Shown here piece after piece: positions 39,418-50,991 of a stretch of DNA of 64,000 nt (positions within the stretch are counted from its first letter, which is position 1; the number at the start of each line of letters is the position of its first letter). The translations under genes and the position numbers were made by a program. The stretch covers positions 1,054,001 to 1,118,000 of the forward strand of contig NZ_OZ193413.1 in the NCBI RefSeq assembly GCF_964275155.1. Reading direction: 5' to 3'. Below the pieces are notes generated by a model. The model did no database searches and was not told the origin of the DNA. It saw only the letters and a program-made list of their open reading frames with translations. This stretch comes from Curculioniphilus buchneri (GTDB lineage: Bacteria; Pseudomonadota; Gammaproteobacteria; Enterobacterales; Enterobacteriaceae).

Positions 39418-40434
39418 TTAAACATCCTTCATCATACTTACATTTTCTGATTTTGCACATATTATTGCTTTTTCTATAAGTATAAGTAATTTTTTTTCTG
39501 CGCAGGTAGGTAAAAATGCATCGACTGGTAAATACCACCAATGAGCTCGTGCAAATGAACCGCACTTGACAGCATCTTTTTCTGTCATTAATAAGAATTC
39601 TTGTCGTGGAGTTAATTCATCAAGCATTTTTTGTTTATAATTTTGGTGATCAGAAAAACTTACTTCCCGTATCGGAGTCACACCACCCGCACGTACCGTA
39701 GCAAAAAATCGAGATGGGTGACCAATACCAGCCATTACTACTACCGGAGTCAGATTGGTAAGGGCTAAACGTTCACCACTATATAAATTGATTGGAATAC
39801 CTGCTTGAAGTCGCATTTGTAATTCACCAGGCTTAGCATTGCCACCGTTAACAATAATGCCATGAACTGTTTTTAGACGATTAGCACATTCTCGCATAGG
39901 ACCAGCAGGAAGACGCCAGCCATTTCCAAATCGATGATCACCATCAATCACTACTAATTCAATATCTCGTGCTAATGCATAATGTTGCAAACCATCATCA
40001 GATATCACGATATCTAAAGTATGTTTCTTAAATAAAGCTGCTACTGCTTCAGTACGCCGGGGTGATACCGCTACCGGTACGCCAGTACGACGCCAAATTA
40101 ATAGTGGTTCATCGCCGCACTGATCGCTATTAATACATGCATTCAGTAAAAGTGGATAGTATGATGAGTATCCACCATATCCTCGTGATACTACTCCAAC
40201 TCGCCAACCACGTTGCTGTAGTATTTTGACTAACCACAACACTAGAGGTGTTTTCCCGTTACCTCCAACAGTTAAATTTCCTACGACTACTATCGGAAAT
40301 GGAAAATGATGAGTTTTTTTCCATCCATAATGATAACTAAATCGAATGAGTGTTGTGATAAGTCCATATAACCAAGAAAATGGAATTAAAAAGTAAAATG
40401 GAGAAGTATTAGACCAAATGCGTTGTGTTTTCAT
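39418..40434 (-). CDS. lpxK: Tetraacyldisaccharide 4'-kinase
   Basis: LpxK phosphorylates the lipid A disaccharide at the 4' position, the sixth step of lipid A synthesis, at the inner membrane. The 338-residue product (E. coli 328) begins with a membrane anchor ([18 protein letters not shown]), followed by the P-loop [42 protein letters not shown] and MTEKDAVKC. The start overlaps the end of msbA by 26 bp, indicating tight coupling of kinase and flippase as in E. coli. Confidence 0.97.
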   Translation of the reverse strand: MKTQRIWSNTSPFYFLIPFSWLYGLITTLIRFSYHYGWKKTHHFPFPIVVVGNLTVGGNGKTPLVLWLVKILQQRGWRVGVVSRGYGGYSSYYPLLLNACINSDQCGDEPLLIWRRTGVPVAVSPRRTEAVAALFKKHTLDIVISDDGLQHYALARDIELVVIDGDHRFGNGWRLPAGPMRECANRLKTVHGIIVNGGNAKPGELQMRLQAGIPINLYSGERLALTNLTPVVVMAGIGHPSRFFATVRAGGVTPIREVSFSDHQNYKQKMLDELTPRQEFLLMTEKDAVKCGSFARAHWWYLPVDAFLPTCAEKKLLILIEKAIICAKSENVSMMKDV

Positions 40435-42184
40435 TGACTAACTGCAACCGATATAGCTGTGCATACACAGCTTGGAGAGCCATAAGTTGCGCGTGATTTC
40501 CACGTTCTACAATTTGACCATTGTCTATTACTAGAATTTCATCAGCGTTTTCAATAGTAGATAATCGATGAGCTATAACTAAAGAAGTACAATTGTTTTT
40601 AATTTTGTCAAGAGTTTTTTGAATAGCTCGTTCAGATTCAGGATCTAGCGCAGATGTAGCTTCATCAAGAATCAGAATAGGACAATCACGTAACAGAGTT
40701 CGTGCAATGGCAATGCGCTGGCGTTGACCACCAGAAAGCAATACACCATTATCTCCTATGATAGTATCTAATCCTTTGCTCATTTTATCAATAAATTCCA
40801 TGGCATCAGCCATACGAGCAGCTTTTTCAACTTGTGCCCTAGAGTATTTATCTTTATCTTTTCGAGCATAAGCTATATTATTAGCGATAGTATCGTTAAA
40901 TAGATGAATGTTCTGAGCAACTAAAGATATCTGGTTGCGCAATGAAGAAAGTTTATAATCACGTACATCAATTTCGTCAAGCAGAATTTTTCCTTCTTTA
41001 ATATCATAAAATCGTGTTAGTAGGTTAGCAATAGTTGATTTACCTGATCCAGAACGACCAACTAATGCTACAGTTTGTCCCGCTGGGATACTAAAATTGA
41101 TATTTAATAGAGATGGCATGTCCTTACCTGGATAGAAAAAAGTTACATGTTCGAAACTAATCTTACCTTTAACACGTTTTATTTCTATTATTCCTTTATC
41201 TTTTTCAGTTTCCATGTCGAGAATAGAAAAAAGTGTCTGACATGCAGCCATGCCTTTCTGAAATTGTACATTAACATTGGTTAATGATTTTAAAGGTCGC
41301 ATTAATGCAATCATAGATGAAAAAACAACAGTGATAGTACCCGGAGTTAAAGTGTCTATGACAGATGGAAAACTTGCAGCATATAATACGAATGCTAATG
41401 CTAGCGATGCAATAAATTGAATTAACGGATCAGAGACTGAAGAAGCTGTTACCATTTTCATCCCTTGTTGTCGCAGACGATTACTAACACTGTTAAAACG
41501 TTTCTTTTCTACTTTTTGTCCACCAAAAATTAATACTTCTTTGTGTCCTCTAAGCATCTGTTCAGCACTAGTTGTTACCTGTCCCATAGATTTTTGTATT
41601 CGCTTACTAATTTGGCGAAATCGTTTAGATACTGAACGAATAGCGAAAGAAACGATAGGTGCAATCACTACTAAGACAAGCGATAATTGCCAACTGTAAT
41701 AAAACATCATAAAGAATATACCGATTATAGAAGCACCTTCACGTACCACTGTAATGAGTGCTCTAGAAGATGACGCCGCAACTTGTTCCGAATCGTAGGT
41801 AATGCGTGAAAGTAATGTGCTAGTAGATTGCTGATCAAAAAAAGAGACTGGCATATCCATCATATGATTAAATAAACGACGCCGCATGTTCATTACTACT
41901 TTTCCAGCAACCCATGCTACACAATAGCTGGAGATAAATCCACTAATACCACGTATTACCATTAAACTGATAATAGCTAATGGCATCCAAATTAGAATAT
42001 GACTATTGGTTTTACTAAAACCATCATCAAGAAGTGGTTTTAGCAATGATAACATAAAAGTATCACTGGCAGCATTCAAAACCAAGGCAATTGTTGCTAC
42101 AATTAAACCTGATTTAAAAGGAGCAATCATTGGCCAAAGGCGACGAAAGGTTTGCCAAGTAGAAAGATCGTTATCGTTTAGCAT
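40409..42184 (-). CDS. msbA: Lipid A core flippase MsbA (ABC transporter)
   Basis: MsbA flips lipid A-core across the inner membrane using ATP. The 591-residue half-transporter matches E. coli MsbA (582) from [19 protein letters not shown] onward. Six membrane helices occupy about residues 20-320. The nucleotide-binding domain has Walker [10 protein letters not shown], signature [13 protein letters not shown], Walker [10 protein letters not shown] and the switch IAHRLST. It heads the msbA-lpxK-(ycaR-kdsB) cluster. The long non-coding stretch upstream holds its promoter, which I could not pinpoint. Confidence 0.98.
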   Translation of the reverse strand: MLNDNDLSTWQTFRRLWPMIAPFKSGLIVATIALVLNAASDTFMLSLLKPLLDDGFSKTNSHILIWMPLAIISLMVIRGISGFISSYCVAWVAGKVVMNMRRRLFNHMMDMPVSFFDQQSTSTLLSRITYDSEQVAASSSRALITVVREGASIIGIFFMMFYYSWQLSLVLVVIAPIVSFAIRSVSKRFRQISKRIQKSMGQVTTSAEQMLRGHKEVLIFGGQKVEKKRFNSVSNRLRQQGMKMVTASSVSDPLIQFIASLALAFVLYAASFPSVIDTLTPGTITVVFSSMIALMRPLKSLTNVNVQFQKGMAACQTLFSILDMETEKDKGIIEIKRVKGKISFEHVTFFYPGKDMPSLLNINFSIPAGQTVALVGRSGSGKSTIANLLTRFYDIKEGKILLDEIDVRDYKLSSLRNQISLVAQNIHLFNDTIANNIAYARKDKDKYSRAQVEKAARMADAMEFIDKMSKGLDTIIGDNGVLLSGGQRQRIAIARTLLRDCPILILDEATSALDPESERAIQKTLDKIKNNCTSLVIAHRLSTIENADEILVIDNGQIVERGNHAQLMALQAVYAQLYRLQLVNENTTHLV

Positions 42185-43629
42185 TTATTTACCAATGGTG
42201 AGACTAAGATTGCTATCTATTTTACCTAATTTAATATAGCAACACCAAGTGCTTGATCGGAACGAGGGCGATTTAGTGTATTCACTAAGCGCATTGAATT
42301 TAAATTGTATTATATGATAAAATACTATAACTACTGAGTTGTTATGTATTGCATTCTGTTATTCCTATACAATAAAATATTGACAGTACACTCAATGTTA
42401 TTTTTTTAAAGTGTTTAACCTATCCTCGACTAGGATATTATATAATTTCTAGAATATTTCATCGTTAAGATAATAGTTTAAAGTAGTCGAAGAAGATATG
42501 AAATTTAGTAATACATATTGAAACAACATGAAAAACATGATGGAATCATAAGTGTTTAACTAAATATTTATTTTATTACCTTTATACTTTCTTAAATAAT
42601 TCAATCTTCCATTGATCCCAATGGAAATACAATTCATGACTTAGTACGATTAGTTTAAATATCCACTTCGTGAGATATTAATTGTAGTTATTTATGTAAA
42701 AATTGATTTGTTAGTTTATATGCCAATTAATAAATGTACATTACATTTCCCGTTAGCAAGTTTCATGAAGAGATATGCTTGATTGAACAATAGCTTTTAA
42801 TTTTTACCACTTATATAATGAATAGTTTTAATGTGAAAAATAACTTGACCATATTCATTATAACATGTAGATTAAAGGTAAGAAAATTGTGAATAACATA
42901 ATTTAATGCTATTAATTTCATCCTAAAATTGAAACAATATGTCTATTATTTTACATTATCGGAACTAAAAAATTCGATATATGCTAATTCCCGATTATTT
43001 TGTACCCACGGCTATTATCGATATTGCAATTTATTTAGTTCCTGAACTTTAATGATTCTGAAGTGTTCATTTATCAAACTTATTTGAAATAAGATCAAAA
43101 TAATGAAAAACCATTATTTTTGAATACATTGCATCCTAAGTAACATAAAATTATTTAACCAAATTGGTTGATTATAATGTGGCGAGTATGCATGCAATCG
43201 TACTGATTATAAACAAAGTATATAAAAGTGTATATTAACTGTATCATACTATTAATTATAGTATTTTTAAGATAAAAGTCTTATTTAAAGTTTCAACAAA
43301 TGATTGTAATATAAAAGTTACAATGAATTCATTCCACATACATTAAAAATTATTATATTTTATGTTATATTCAATAGTTATAAACATAACTACTTTAATT
43401 TTAGATATATAAACATCGGTATCCTATAGGATACTAGGTATCAATAGAAAAATTAAATAGTAAAAACTACAGTATTTAATTGAAGAAAAAGAATAGAGAA
43501 AATTTTTCTAGGGAATCATCACGGTTTACAATCACTAAAACTAAATACTTTTACTTAACGAATAATCTTATGAATTTAGAATATGATATCACTATCATTT
43601 TCATTTGCTTGAATGCTACATAAAACAAC

Positions 43630-43666
43630 TGAGTCTTAGAAGACTCAATCTGTTTCTTTTTTTATT
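43630..43666 (+). terminator. Orphan terminator-like hairpin
   Basis: TGAGTCT and AGACTCA pair around TAGA, followed by ATCTGTTTCTTTTTTTATTT. The shape is that of a + strand intrinsic terminator, but there is no gene upstream for more than a kilobase on that strand. It is probably the remains of a lost gene's end. Confidence 0.5.
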
Positions 43667-44076
43667 TGCACCAAATACTGGTTTTTGCACTTTTAATAAA
43701 CTTACAGCATGTAATTATTTAGACAACATGATTAATAAATAAATGAGATAAAATTATCGCAAACTTACATCAATGTTAAGTTTGCTGTACCTTTTTAGAC
43801 ATAATTAAAAAGGCTTTGTTTATTTATTATAAATAAGCTAACTTTAAGTGTTATATTAGCAATATAACAGTAATATTACATGCGTAGTGATAACCAATCA
43901 ATTCATCAATTTTTTAATGTCATTTTTTATATACGAAAAATTTTCGTTTATACATATCCGTAAATTGTATATTGTTATCTTGCACTTAATAAACTTTATT
44001 TTTCAAAGTTCTGATAATTGTCTATTTTAAAATATTAAATAATTTTTTTAATCGATTGCTCATGCATCTGTCTAAT

Positions 44077-44098
44077 GCCTTACTTTTGCCTTACTTTT
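44077..44098. repeat. 11-bp exact tandem duplication
   Basis: GCCTTACTTTT occurs twice with no gap, in non-coding DNA. Confidence 0.75.
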
Positions 44099-44271
44099 AG
44101 TAGTCAAGTGATTATTTAAATATAACGATATATTATGTGCATCAAAGTTTATGAAATCGATCGATCAAGTGTATAGTTTGAATAGTAGGTCGAACGAATC
44201 ATAATATTTATAATATTAGTCATTAAATTAATGTTAATTAATACATAACTAAATAACTTGACTAATACAAC

Positions 44272-44321
44272 AGTTTCTAAGATGTATGATTACATTAGTT
44301 TCTAACATGTATGATTACATT
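44272..44321. repeat. 25-bp tandem duplication with one mismatch
   Basis: Two adjacent 25-bp units starting AGTTTCTAA differ at one base (G versus C in the tenth position). This is the longest of the slippage-type duplications in the window. Confidence 0.8.
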
Positions 44322-45009
44322 GTTTTTATAGTATAATGATCTTATGGTCTAAAATTAAGGTGTGCTGAAGCCAATATATCAACGAACTATTGGGAATTCA
44401 TCTCACATTTATGCGCTAATACCTATAACATTATTTAAATAATCTAATTATTAATAGTAATGAAATTAACTGATATCTATGAAAGCACAAGATTCAGTAC
44501 AACCTATGATTTCCATAAGCTCCTGATATATTATATGAGTCCAATATAATTGAATATTATGATTAGTTAGATTTTCTCAGAGAGAGATATAATAATATTA
44601 ATCAGATTACAATTACCATAATTCATTTTAACTACGTCTAATCATTATCTATGATTATAGACTGTATATCCTTTTTGAAAATTAAGCAAGGATAACCGTA
44701 AATGATATAGTTCTATTTTTTACTTGTTAAACTGTAGTTTAATATTTATTTAATATTATGAAAAAATTTAAATAAAGACGTTACTCATATTCTCTGAATA
44801 TCAATCTTATATTGCATTACATTTAAGATATATAATTTTCAATTACGAATAGATATCCTTGAAATAATACTATTCAGAATACATCGTTACCTTTAAAAGA
44901 TAATGATCAGCTAAATTTCGTAGGATAAGGACAAAAATAAACATTTTTTATTATCTCAAAAAGATAAAATTGTTGATATTAATAAATTTTATAGAACAGA
45001 ACAATTCAT

Positions 45010-45985
45010 CTTGACAAAGTAGTTACTTTCCTCTCTATGTTAAGATTGTCTCTTCCTTGTACTTATACGAGTAGTAGTTGCAAGCATTAACCATCTTGAT
45101 GTATTATAATCTTGAGCAAGATATACGCTACTAATATGCGCTTCAAAAATTCTTAGATTGGAAATAACAGACGAATTAATAGCTCTTACCAAATTGCTAG
45201 TTCATTCTCTATAGGAGAAAGAGTATGCACATTAGTTTCAAAAGGCGAGCATCTAAATACTGTGTAGTACATGTAACTAATATGCATTACCGATTTCAAA
45301 ATTGCTTTCATAGCATCAAGCTGCTGCACTACCAAAAACATTTTTACTGTTTGAAGTAATGTACTTTAGCGCAAGGATCTTTTTGCTAACAATATGCTAA
45401 ATATACTATTAGTCGGTGGAACTTTTAGTATTAGTATTAGTATTGACACTGTAATAGTGATGTTATGGTGATATATTTGGTGCTAAAATATTCGCCATGA
45501 CTGATTCAATGAAAAAATACAAGCATTAATAACACTTGATGCTGATATCGCAATAAATTATCATAATAAAGATTTTTATCAGAGGTTAAATTTTTAACTG
45601 ACGGAAAAATTTCTAATGTTATTGTTGATTTCATCCTTATGTCACTATAAAATAGTTGCTATCAATGGAAAAATCATTCAAATTTGTGGTATTTAACAAG
45701 GATCGGTTAAAAATTTGAATTTGATGCCTTTAATGAAAACCTAATACATACTGGACCTACTTTTTTCTTTATGTTTATGTTTATGGAGAATCGGAATAAT
45801 GCAGAAAAAAGCTATAATAGCCAATGAATTACAGCAGTAGATTTGGTCTGTATTCACAGAAGGCATAATTAAATAACTGATTGATAGAACATTTAAGTCA
45901 AACAATGTTGCAGATATACCCCAGATTAATGGAACAGCAATTTAATAGAACAGCAATCATATTGAAAACGTATGTTAATGTATTA
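45010..45985 (+). pseudogene. Decayed NAD(P)H:quinone oxidoreductase, MDR/PIG3-like
   Basis: Reading across all three + frames recovers the order of a zinc-free medium-chain reductase. The pieces are VVVASINHLDVL (about 45071), ASKILRLEITDELIAL, ERVCTLVSKGE, a piece reading CCTTKNIFTV then SNVL (family: PETFFTVWSNVF), LLVGGTFS (the Rossmann turn), FGAKIFAMTDS, DADIAINYHNKDF, and near the end AINGKIIQI, NLNLMPLMK and LIDRTFK. A TAA at 45107 directly after LDVL, a TAG at 45265, several further stops and multiple frame changes show that it is dead. Such enzymes reduce quinones with NADPH. The assignment to the family is good; the exact orthologue is unknown. Confidence 0.72.
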
Positions 45986-46419
45986 ATGCATTAATGCTTG
46001 AGTTCTGAGTTCCTTATCATATGCTACTATAGTTTGATGGTTGCAAGCACAATGTGCTAATCAAGATATATTAAATTAATGTATTTAAGTTACAACACAC
46101 ATATAATCAGATTTACGATATATATCGTGTTACTAAATAAAATAAACAATAAAAATAAAAATACTGCTAAATTGAAGAAAAAACTGACTCTATTTCCCGC
46201 ACGAAAAATACAAATATGAGCTTATCCTATAAACTAAACGATCATTTTTAATGAAATCAAGCGCAGATATTTCAAATGAGCTACATGTTAGTAGACAAAT
46301 TAAACATTTGAATATAATGCTCATTAATTTATAAATAAATATAAAAATTAGATTATAAATGATAATTACTCTATATTATCTCTACTAAATGTAGAATGTA
46401 TGCTGTAATATTGCTCGCA

Positions 46420-47490
46420 TTATGGGTATTTTAATAGTGCAATAATACTAATTATTAAAAATACTATGCTTGGTAAAATTGCTCCAAAAACAGGCGATAT
46501 ATTATATATTAGGCTTAATGGTTCTAAAAATTTATCTAATATATGAAAAAAAAACCCCAAAATAATACCAATAACAACTTTGACTCCTATAGATACACCA
46601 CGAAGCGGACCTAAAATAAATGATAATGCCATTAATAACATGACTGTTGTTGATAGTGGTAAAAAAATTTTACTCCACATATTCAGCTGATAATTTTTAA
46701 TTTCTTGTCCATTTTGTTGTAGATAATCAATATAATTATATAACTTTAAAATAGACAATGAATTTGGATCTAATACGATAAGATTAAGTCTATCCGGCGT
46801 TAGAGTAGTCTTCCATTCATCGCTTAAGATTTCCTGAGTAGTAATTTGATTAATATCAGTTAAATATGATATGTTTACTTGTGATAGTTTCCAGCTATAA
46901 TTACTAAAATTAGCCGTAGCGGCATAGCATAGAAACTGTAAGCGCTCTTCTTTATCAAAATGATAAATATTTATTCCAATTAATTTAGTATTACTTAATA
47001 TTTTTTCAATAAAAACAAAATTATTACCATCTTTAACCCACAATCCATTTTGTGTAGGAAACATTGAAGTTCCATAGGTCATCTTAGTACGATAAGTATA
47101 AGCTAATTTTTCGCTTATTGGTACTATCCATTCTCCAATAATCATAATCAAAAATACTAGAGGAATTACAGTTTTCATAACTGAACCAGCGATTTGAAAA
47201 CGGCTTAAACCAGATGTTTGCATAATTATAAGTTCACTATAATTTGTCAACGAACTTAAGCCCAATAGCGCACCTAATAGCACTATCATTGGAAAAAATT
47301 GTTCAATGTCTTTTGGTATACTAAGAAAAGTAAATAGACTAGCCCCTAGTACTGAATAACTACCTTGATCTACTTTACGCAGCTGTTCAACAAACTTAAT
47401 CATGCCTGAAAGTAATATTAAAACAAAGGATGTCACCATAATAGAGCTTAGGATATGTTTACCAACATAGCGATCTAATATGCTCAACAC
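46420..47490 (-). CDS. lptG: LPS export permease LptG, GTG start
   Basis: LptG pairs with LptF to form the inner-membrane channel of the LptB2FG transporter, which extracts LPS and feeds it to the Lpt bridge ending at LptD. The 356-residue product (E. coli 360) has the family pattern of membrane helices at each end (VTSFVLILLSGMIKFVEQL, PMIVLLGALLGLSSL; LMALSFILGPLRG...) and a central periplasmic jellyroll domain. Other matches are GLWVKDGNNFVFIE and YQLNMWSKIFLPLS. The start is GTG at 47490, with AAAGGAG 7 bases upstream. It lies 34 bp downstream of lptF in the same direction. Confidence 0.96.
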   Translation of the reverse strand: MLSILDRYVGKHILSSIMVTSFVLILLSGMIKFVEQLRKVDQGSYSVLGASLFTFLSIPKDIEQFFPMIVLLGALLGLSSLTNYSELIIMQTSGLSRFQIAGSVMKTVIPLVFLIMIIGEWIVPISEKLAYTYRTKMTYGTSMFPTQNGLWVKDGNNFVFIEKILSNTKLIGINIYHFDKEERLQFLCYAATANFSNYSWKLSQVNISYLTDINQITTQEILSDEWKTTLTPDRLNLIVLDPNSLSILKLYNYIDYLQQNGQEIKNYQLNMWSKIFLPLSTTVMLLMALSFILGPLRGVSIGVKVVIGIILGFFFHILDKFLEPLSLIYNISPVFGAILPSIVFLIISIIALLKYP

Positions 47491-47524
47491 TAGTACACTC
47501 CTTTGTTATTATTTAATAGTATTA

Positions 47525-48616
47525 TCACATTGCTCTCTCACGCAATCTTCTAACCGGTGTACAATCCCATACAACAAGCGCTAGTGCTATAGCTAAATAT
47601 ATTATATTAGTTGCCCACATCCACAGCATCGGATCTATTTTTCCTTTGACGCCATTAGAACGTAATGAAGTTTGAATTAAAAAGAACATTAGATATAATA
47701 GCATCGCAGGAAATATATTCTGTATTTTATTTTGATACACATTCATTAATGATAACGGCACTACTAAAATTGACATGATTAGTATTGACAGGATGAGTGT
47801 CAAACGCCAATGTAATTCAGCACGTGCTTCCATTTCCTGTGAACACCATAACTGATATATTGTCATTTGTCCTACATTAGGCTTATGTGCTGTAAATGTC
47901 TGACGTTTAATAATCACTTGATATTGATCGAAATCGGTGATTCGAAAATTACGTGATATTGAAGTACCTTCATAACAAGTACCTTTATACAACTTAATCA
48001 AATTCGATCCATCTGATAGTAAGGTTATATGACCACAATTTGCTGTTATCACTGATACTGGTATATTGTTCTTTGGTTCTAATTTTGCTAAGAAAATATG
48101 CTGAAATTCTTTACCGTTACCTTTAATATTTTTAATAAACAATACTGAATTTCCATTATCTATTGATTTAAATCGACCTTGTACTAAAGTTATAACTTTA
48201 GGATTAGATTTAATTTTTACAATTAAAATTTCTTGATGATACAATGACCAAGGAATCAACCAGTTAATATTTACTGCTGAACATACCATAGTAATTATAC
48301 TCAATATCAGCGCTGCATTTATGAGAACACCTTTACCTAAGCCACAAGAATATATCGCTAAAATTTCATTTTTAGTATGCATATGGTTCAAACTAAGCAA
48401 TATTCCTAAGAATAAACTAATAGGAAAAATAATCTGAGCTATTTCTGGAAGACCTAACAAAAGTAGAGATAATACTAAATTTATCGGTATAGTCCCATCC
48501 ACTGCAATATTCAAAATACGTACTAATTTTTGACAGAAGAAAACAGAAAATAGTATAATTACACTGGCGCATTGGTTTTTAAATGTTTCTATAACTAAGT
48601 ATCTCGTAATGATCAC
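47525..48616 (-). CDS. lptF: LPS export permease LptF, GTG start
   Basis: LptF is the partner of LptG in the LPS transporter. The 363-residue product matches E. coli LptF (366), with FFCQKLVRILNIAVDGTIP in the first helices, FPISLFLGILLSL, then the periplasmic beta domain (ITDFDQYQVII) and C-terminal helices with FFLIQTSLRSNGVKGKIDPMLWMW. The start is GTG at 48616, after AGGAAAAAGT. It is divergent from pepA across 291 bp, exactly the E. coli arrangement. lptA, lptB, lptC and lptE are not in the window. Confidence 0.96.
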   Translation of the reverse strand: MIITRYLVIETFKNQCASVIILFSVFFCQKLVRILNIAVDGTIPINLVLSLLLLGLPEIAQIIFPISLFLGILLSLNHMHTKNEILAIYSCGLGKGVLINAALILSIITMVCSAVNINWLIPWSLYHQEILIVKIKSNPKVITLVQGRFKSIDNGNSVLFIKNIKGNGKEFQHIFLAKLEPKNNIPVSVITANCGHITLLSDGSNLIKLYKGTCYEGTSISRNFRITDFDQYQVIIKRQTFTAHKPNVGQMTIYQLWCSQEMEARAELHWRLTLILSILIMSILVVPLSLMNVYQNKIQNIFPAMLLYLMFFLIQTSLRSNGVKGKIDPMLWMWATNIIYLAIALALVVWDCTPVRRLRERAM

Positions 48617-48907
48617 ACTTTTTCCTGTAAAAACTTATTATTTAAAATAAAATAAATACTTTCATTGCTAATGAATCATTCATTACTATCAAAAAAACTA
48701 TTTTCATTTTCAGATAAAGTACGATAACTTTATATGTTTAGTAAAATTAAATTAAATCATACAATGTTTTAATTAAAATTATTAATTAATATACGTCTTT
48801 TTATTTTTTATAGAAATGTATATAATATGAATAAAAGTATAACCATATGAAAAAATAATACATTTTATTATTTACTCTCATCCACTATTCAAAATTTAGG
48901 AAAACAT

Positions 48908-50419
48908 ATGGAATTTAGCATACAAAGCAGTAGCCCAGAGAAACAACGTAATGTTTGTATTATCGCTGGAGTATTCGAATCGAGATGCCTGTCCCCTGTT
49001 GCTAATCAGCTAGATAAAATCAGCGATGGGTATATCAGTGTCTTAATACATCGTGGTGAATTAGAAGGTAAAGTGGGACAAACACTGTTATTACAGCATG
49101 TTCCTAACATGTCATCAGTACGTATTTTACTTATTGGTTGTGGTAAAGAATATGAATTTGATGAACGACAATATAAGCGTGTGATAAAAAAAGTAGTTAA
49201 TAAGCTAAACGACACAGGATCTACAGAAGCAGTTTGTTTTTTAACTGAATTGCCTGTTAAAGGGCATAACACCTATTGGAAAGTACGCCAAGCAGTAGAA
49301 GCATCTCAAGATGCTCTTTACATTTTTGATCGACTAAAAAGCAAAGTGCCCGAACTATATAGACCATTACGTAAAATGATTTTTAACGTACATGAACCTC
49401 AAGAGCTAACTAGTGGAAACAATGCAATCCAGCATGGCCTAGCCATTTCTTCAGGTATAAAAACTTCTAAAGATCTTAGTAACATGCCACCTAATATTTG
49501 CAATGCTTCCTATTTATCCACACAAGTACGTGAACTGGTTGATAGTTATAGAAAAACTACAAAAATACAGATTATAGGTGAAAAAGAAATGCAAAAGCTT
49601 GGAATGCATGCCTATTTGGCTGTCGGTCGAGCTTCAACGAATGAATCTTTAATGTCTATTATTCAATACCAAGGTGATCCTGATATCGAGGCACAACCAA
49701 TTGTTTTAGTTGGTAAAGGATTAACTTTCGATTCTGGAGGAATATCTATTAAATCTTCTGATAGCATGGATGAAATGAAATATGACATGTGCGGAGCGGC
49801 TACGGTATATGGTGTGATGCGTGTCGCAATGGAGCTTCATTTACCATTAAATATTATCGGTGTACTTGCTGGCTGTGAAAATATGATTAACGGCCATGGA
49901 CTTCGGCCAGGCGATATCTTAACAACTCTGTCTGGACAAACAGTGGAAATACTAAATACTGATGCTGAAGGTCGTCTAGTTTTATGTGATGTCTTAACAT
50001 ATGTAGAACGTTTTTCTCCAAAACTGGTCATTGATGTAGCAACCTTAACAGGCGCTTGTGTAATTGCGTTAGGACATCATCTTACTGGGCTTATATCAAA
50101 TGATAATTCTTTAGCACATGAATTACTTAGAGCTGCTACACAGGCTGGAGATCGTGCTTGGCATTTGCCGATTGATGATGAGTTTCAAGAGCAATTAGAT
50201 TCAAATTTTGCTGATATGACGAATCTCGGCGGTCGGCCTGGAGGGACAATAACTGCTGGATGTTTCCTATCACGTTTTACTCATAAATACCCTTGGGCAC
50301 ATTTAGATATCGCAGGTACCGCTTGGCGTTCTGGAAAAGACAAGGGCGCAACTGGTCGTCCAGTGGCAATGTTATCGCAATTTTTACTCAATCGTTCTGG
50401 ATTGAGTAATGATAAATAA
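48908..50419 (+). CDS. pepA: Cytosol (leucyl) aminopeptidase A
   Basis: PepA is a hexameric two-metal aminopeptidase of family M17; in E. coli it also binds DNA in plasmid dimer resolution (ColE1 cer) and in carAB regulation. The 503-residue product is exactly the E. coli length. The C-terminal catalytic domain carries [36 protein letters not shown] and the final [18 protein letters not shown] lies at 48821-48826, 82 bp upstream, between the divergent pepA and lptF. holC follows after about 100 bp. Confidence 0.98.
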   Translation: MEFSIQSSSPEKQRNVCIIAGVFESRCLSPVANQLDKISDGYISVLIHRGELEGKVGQTLLLQHVPNMSSVRILLIGCGKEYEFDERQYKRVIKKVVNKLNDTGSTEAVCFLTELPVKGHNTYWKVRQAVEASQDALYIFDRLKSKVPELYRPLRKMIFNVHEPQELTSGNNAIQHGLAISSGIKTSKDLSNMPPNICNASYLSTQVRELVDSYRKTTKIQIIGEKEMQKLGMHAYLAVGRASTNESLMSIIQYQGDPDIEAQPIVLVGKGLTFDSGGISIKSSDSMDEMKYDMCGAATVYGVMRVAMELHLPLNIIGVLAGCENMINGHGLRPGDILTTLSGQTVEILNTDAEGRLVLCDVLTYVERFSPKLVIDVATLTGACVIALGHHLTGLISNDNSLAHELLRAATQAGDRAWHLPIDDEFQEQLDSNFADMTNLGGRPGGTITAGCFLSRFTHKYPWAHLDIAGTAWRSGKDKGATGRPVAMLSQFLLNRSGLSNDK

Positions 50420-50523
50420 TGTAATAATAGGAAAGCTGGAAAATATATGAATATTTATCATATATCAGGGCAAATTATTTAAAAGAATTATGTCTTTTGT
50501 ATTGTCTTTATTAATAAATAATA

Positions 50524-50978
50524 ATGATGAAAAATGTAACCTTTTATTTAATTAAATCGCATACTGTGAATGATAGTTCAACTCTCATAGAGGAGCTTGT
50601 CTGTGATTTAACTGCCAGAGAATGGCGAAAGGGAAAATTTATACTAATTTCTTGTCAAGATAATGACCAGGCTTATCGATTAGATAAAAAACTTTGGAAA
50701 TACAATCCAGATGCTTTCATACCTCATAATCTTTCAGGAGAAGGCCCTGTATGCGGGCGCCTGTAGAATTATGTTGGCCTCAGCGTCGCAACAACATGCC
50801 ACGAGATCTCCTTATCAGTTTGTTGCCAGTTTATGCAGATTTTACCTCTTCTTTTCGTGAAGTGATAGATTTTGTACCAAATGAACGTAAATTAAAACAA
50901 TTAGCACGCGATCGATATAAAATGTACTGTAATGTCGGTCTTCAATTAACTATGATTATCCCGACCTCGATGAAATGA
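50524..50978 (+). pseudogene. holC: DNA polymerase III chi subunit, one-base frameshift
   Basis: HolC links the clamp loader to single-strand binding protein. The first 80 codons (MKNVTFYLIKSHT...FIPHNLSGEGPVCG) match the N-terminal half of E. coli HolC and then hit TAG at 50764. The second half continues in the -1 frame (APVELCWPQRRNN...QLARDRYKMY) to 50978. Adding one G to the GGG at 50755-50757 restores GEGPVCGAPVELCWP, matching E. coli GEGPRGGAPVEIAWP. Everything else looks intact. It is either a recent single-base deletion or a sequencing error, and sits 13 bp before valS, its E. coli neighbour. Confidence 0.9.
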
Positions 50979-50991
50979 TAAATAATGTAAA

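Larger units (their letters stand above)
42185..45009. other. 2.8-kb gene desert upstream of msbA
   Basis: No intact gene is seen. In E. coli ycaI, ihfB and rpsA lie upstream of msbA, and none is recognisable here. It contains an orphan terminator-like hairpin (43630-43666), an 11-bp tandem duplication (44077-44098) and an imperfect 25-bp tandem duplication (44272-44321). Confidence 0.6.

Noticed and set aside
50740..50766. Programmed -1 frameshift site in holC
   Set aside because: There is no slippery heptamer or downstream structure; a lost G in GGG gives the family sequence exactly.
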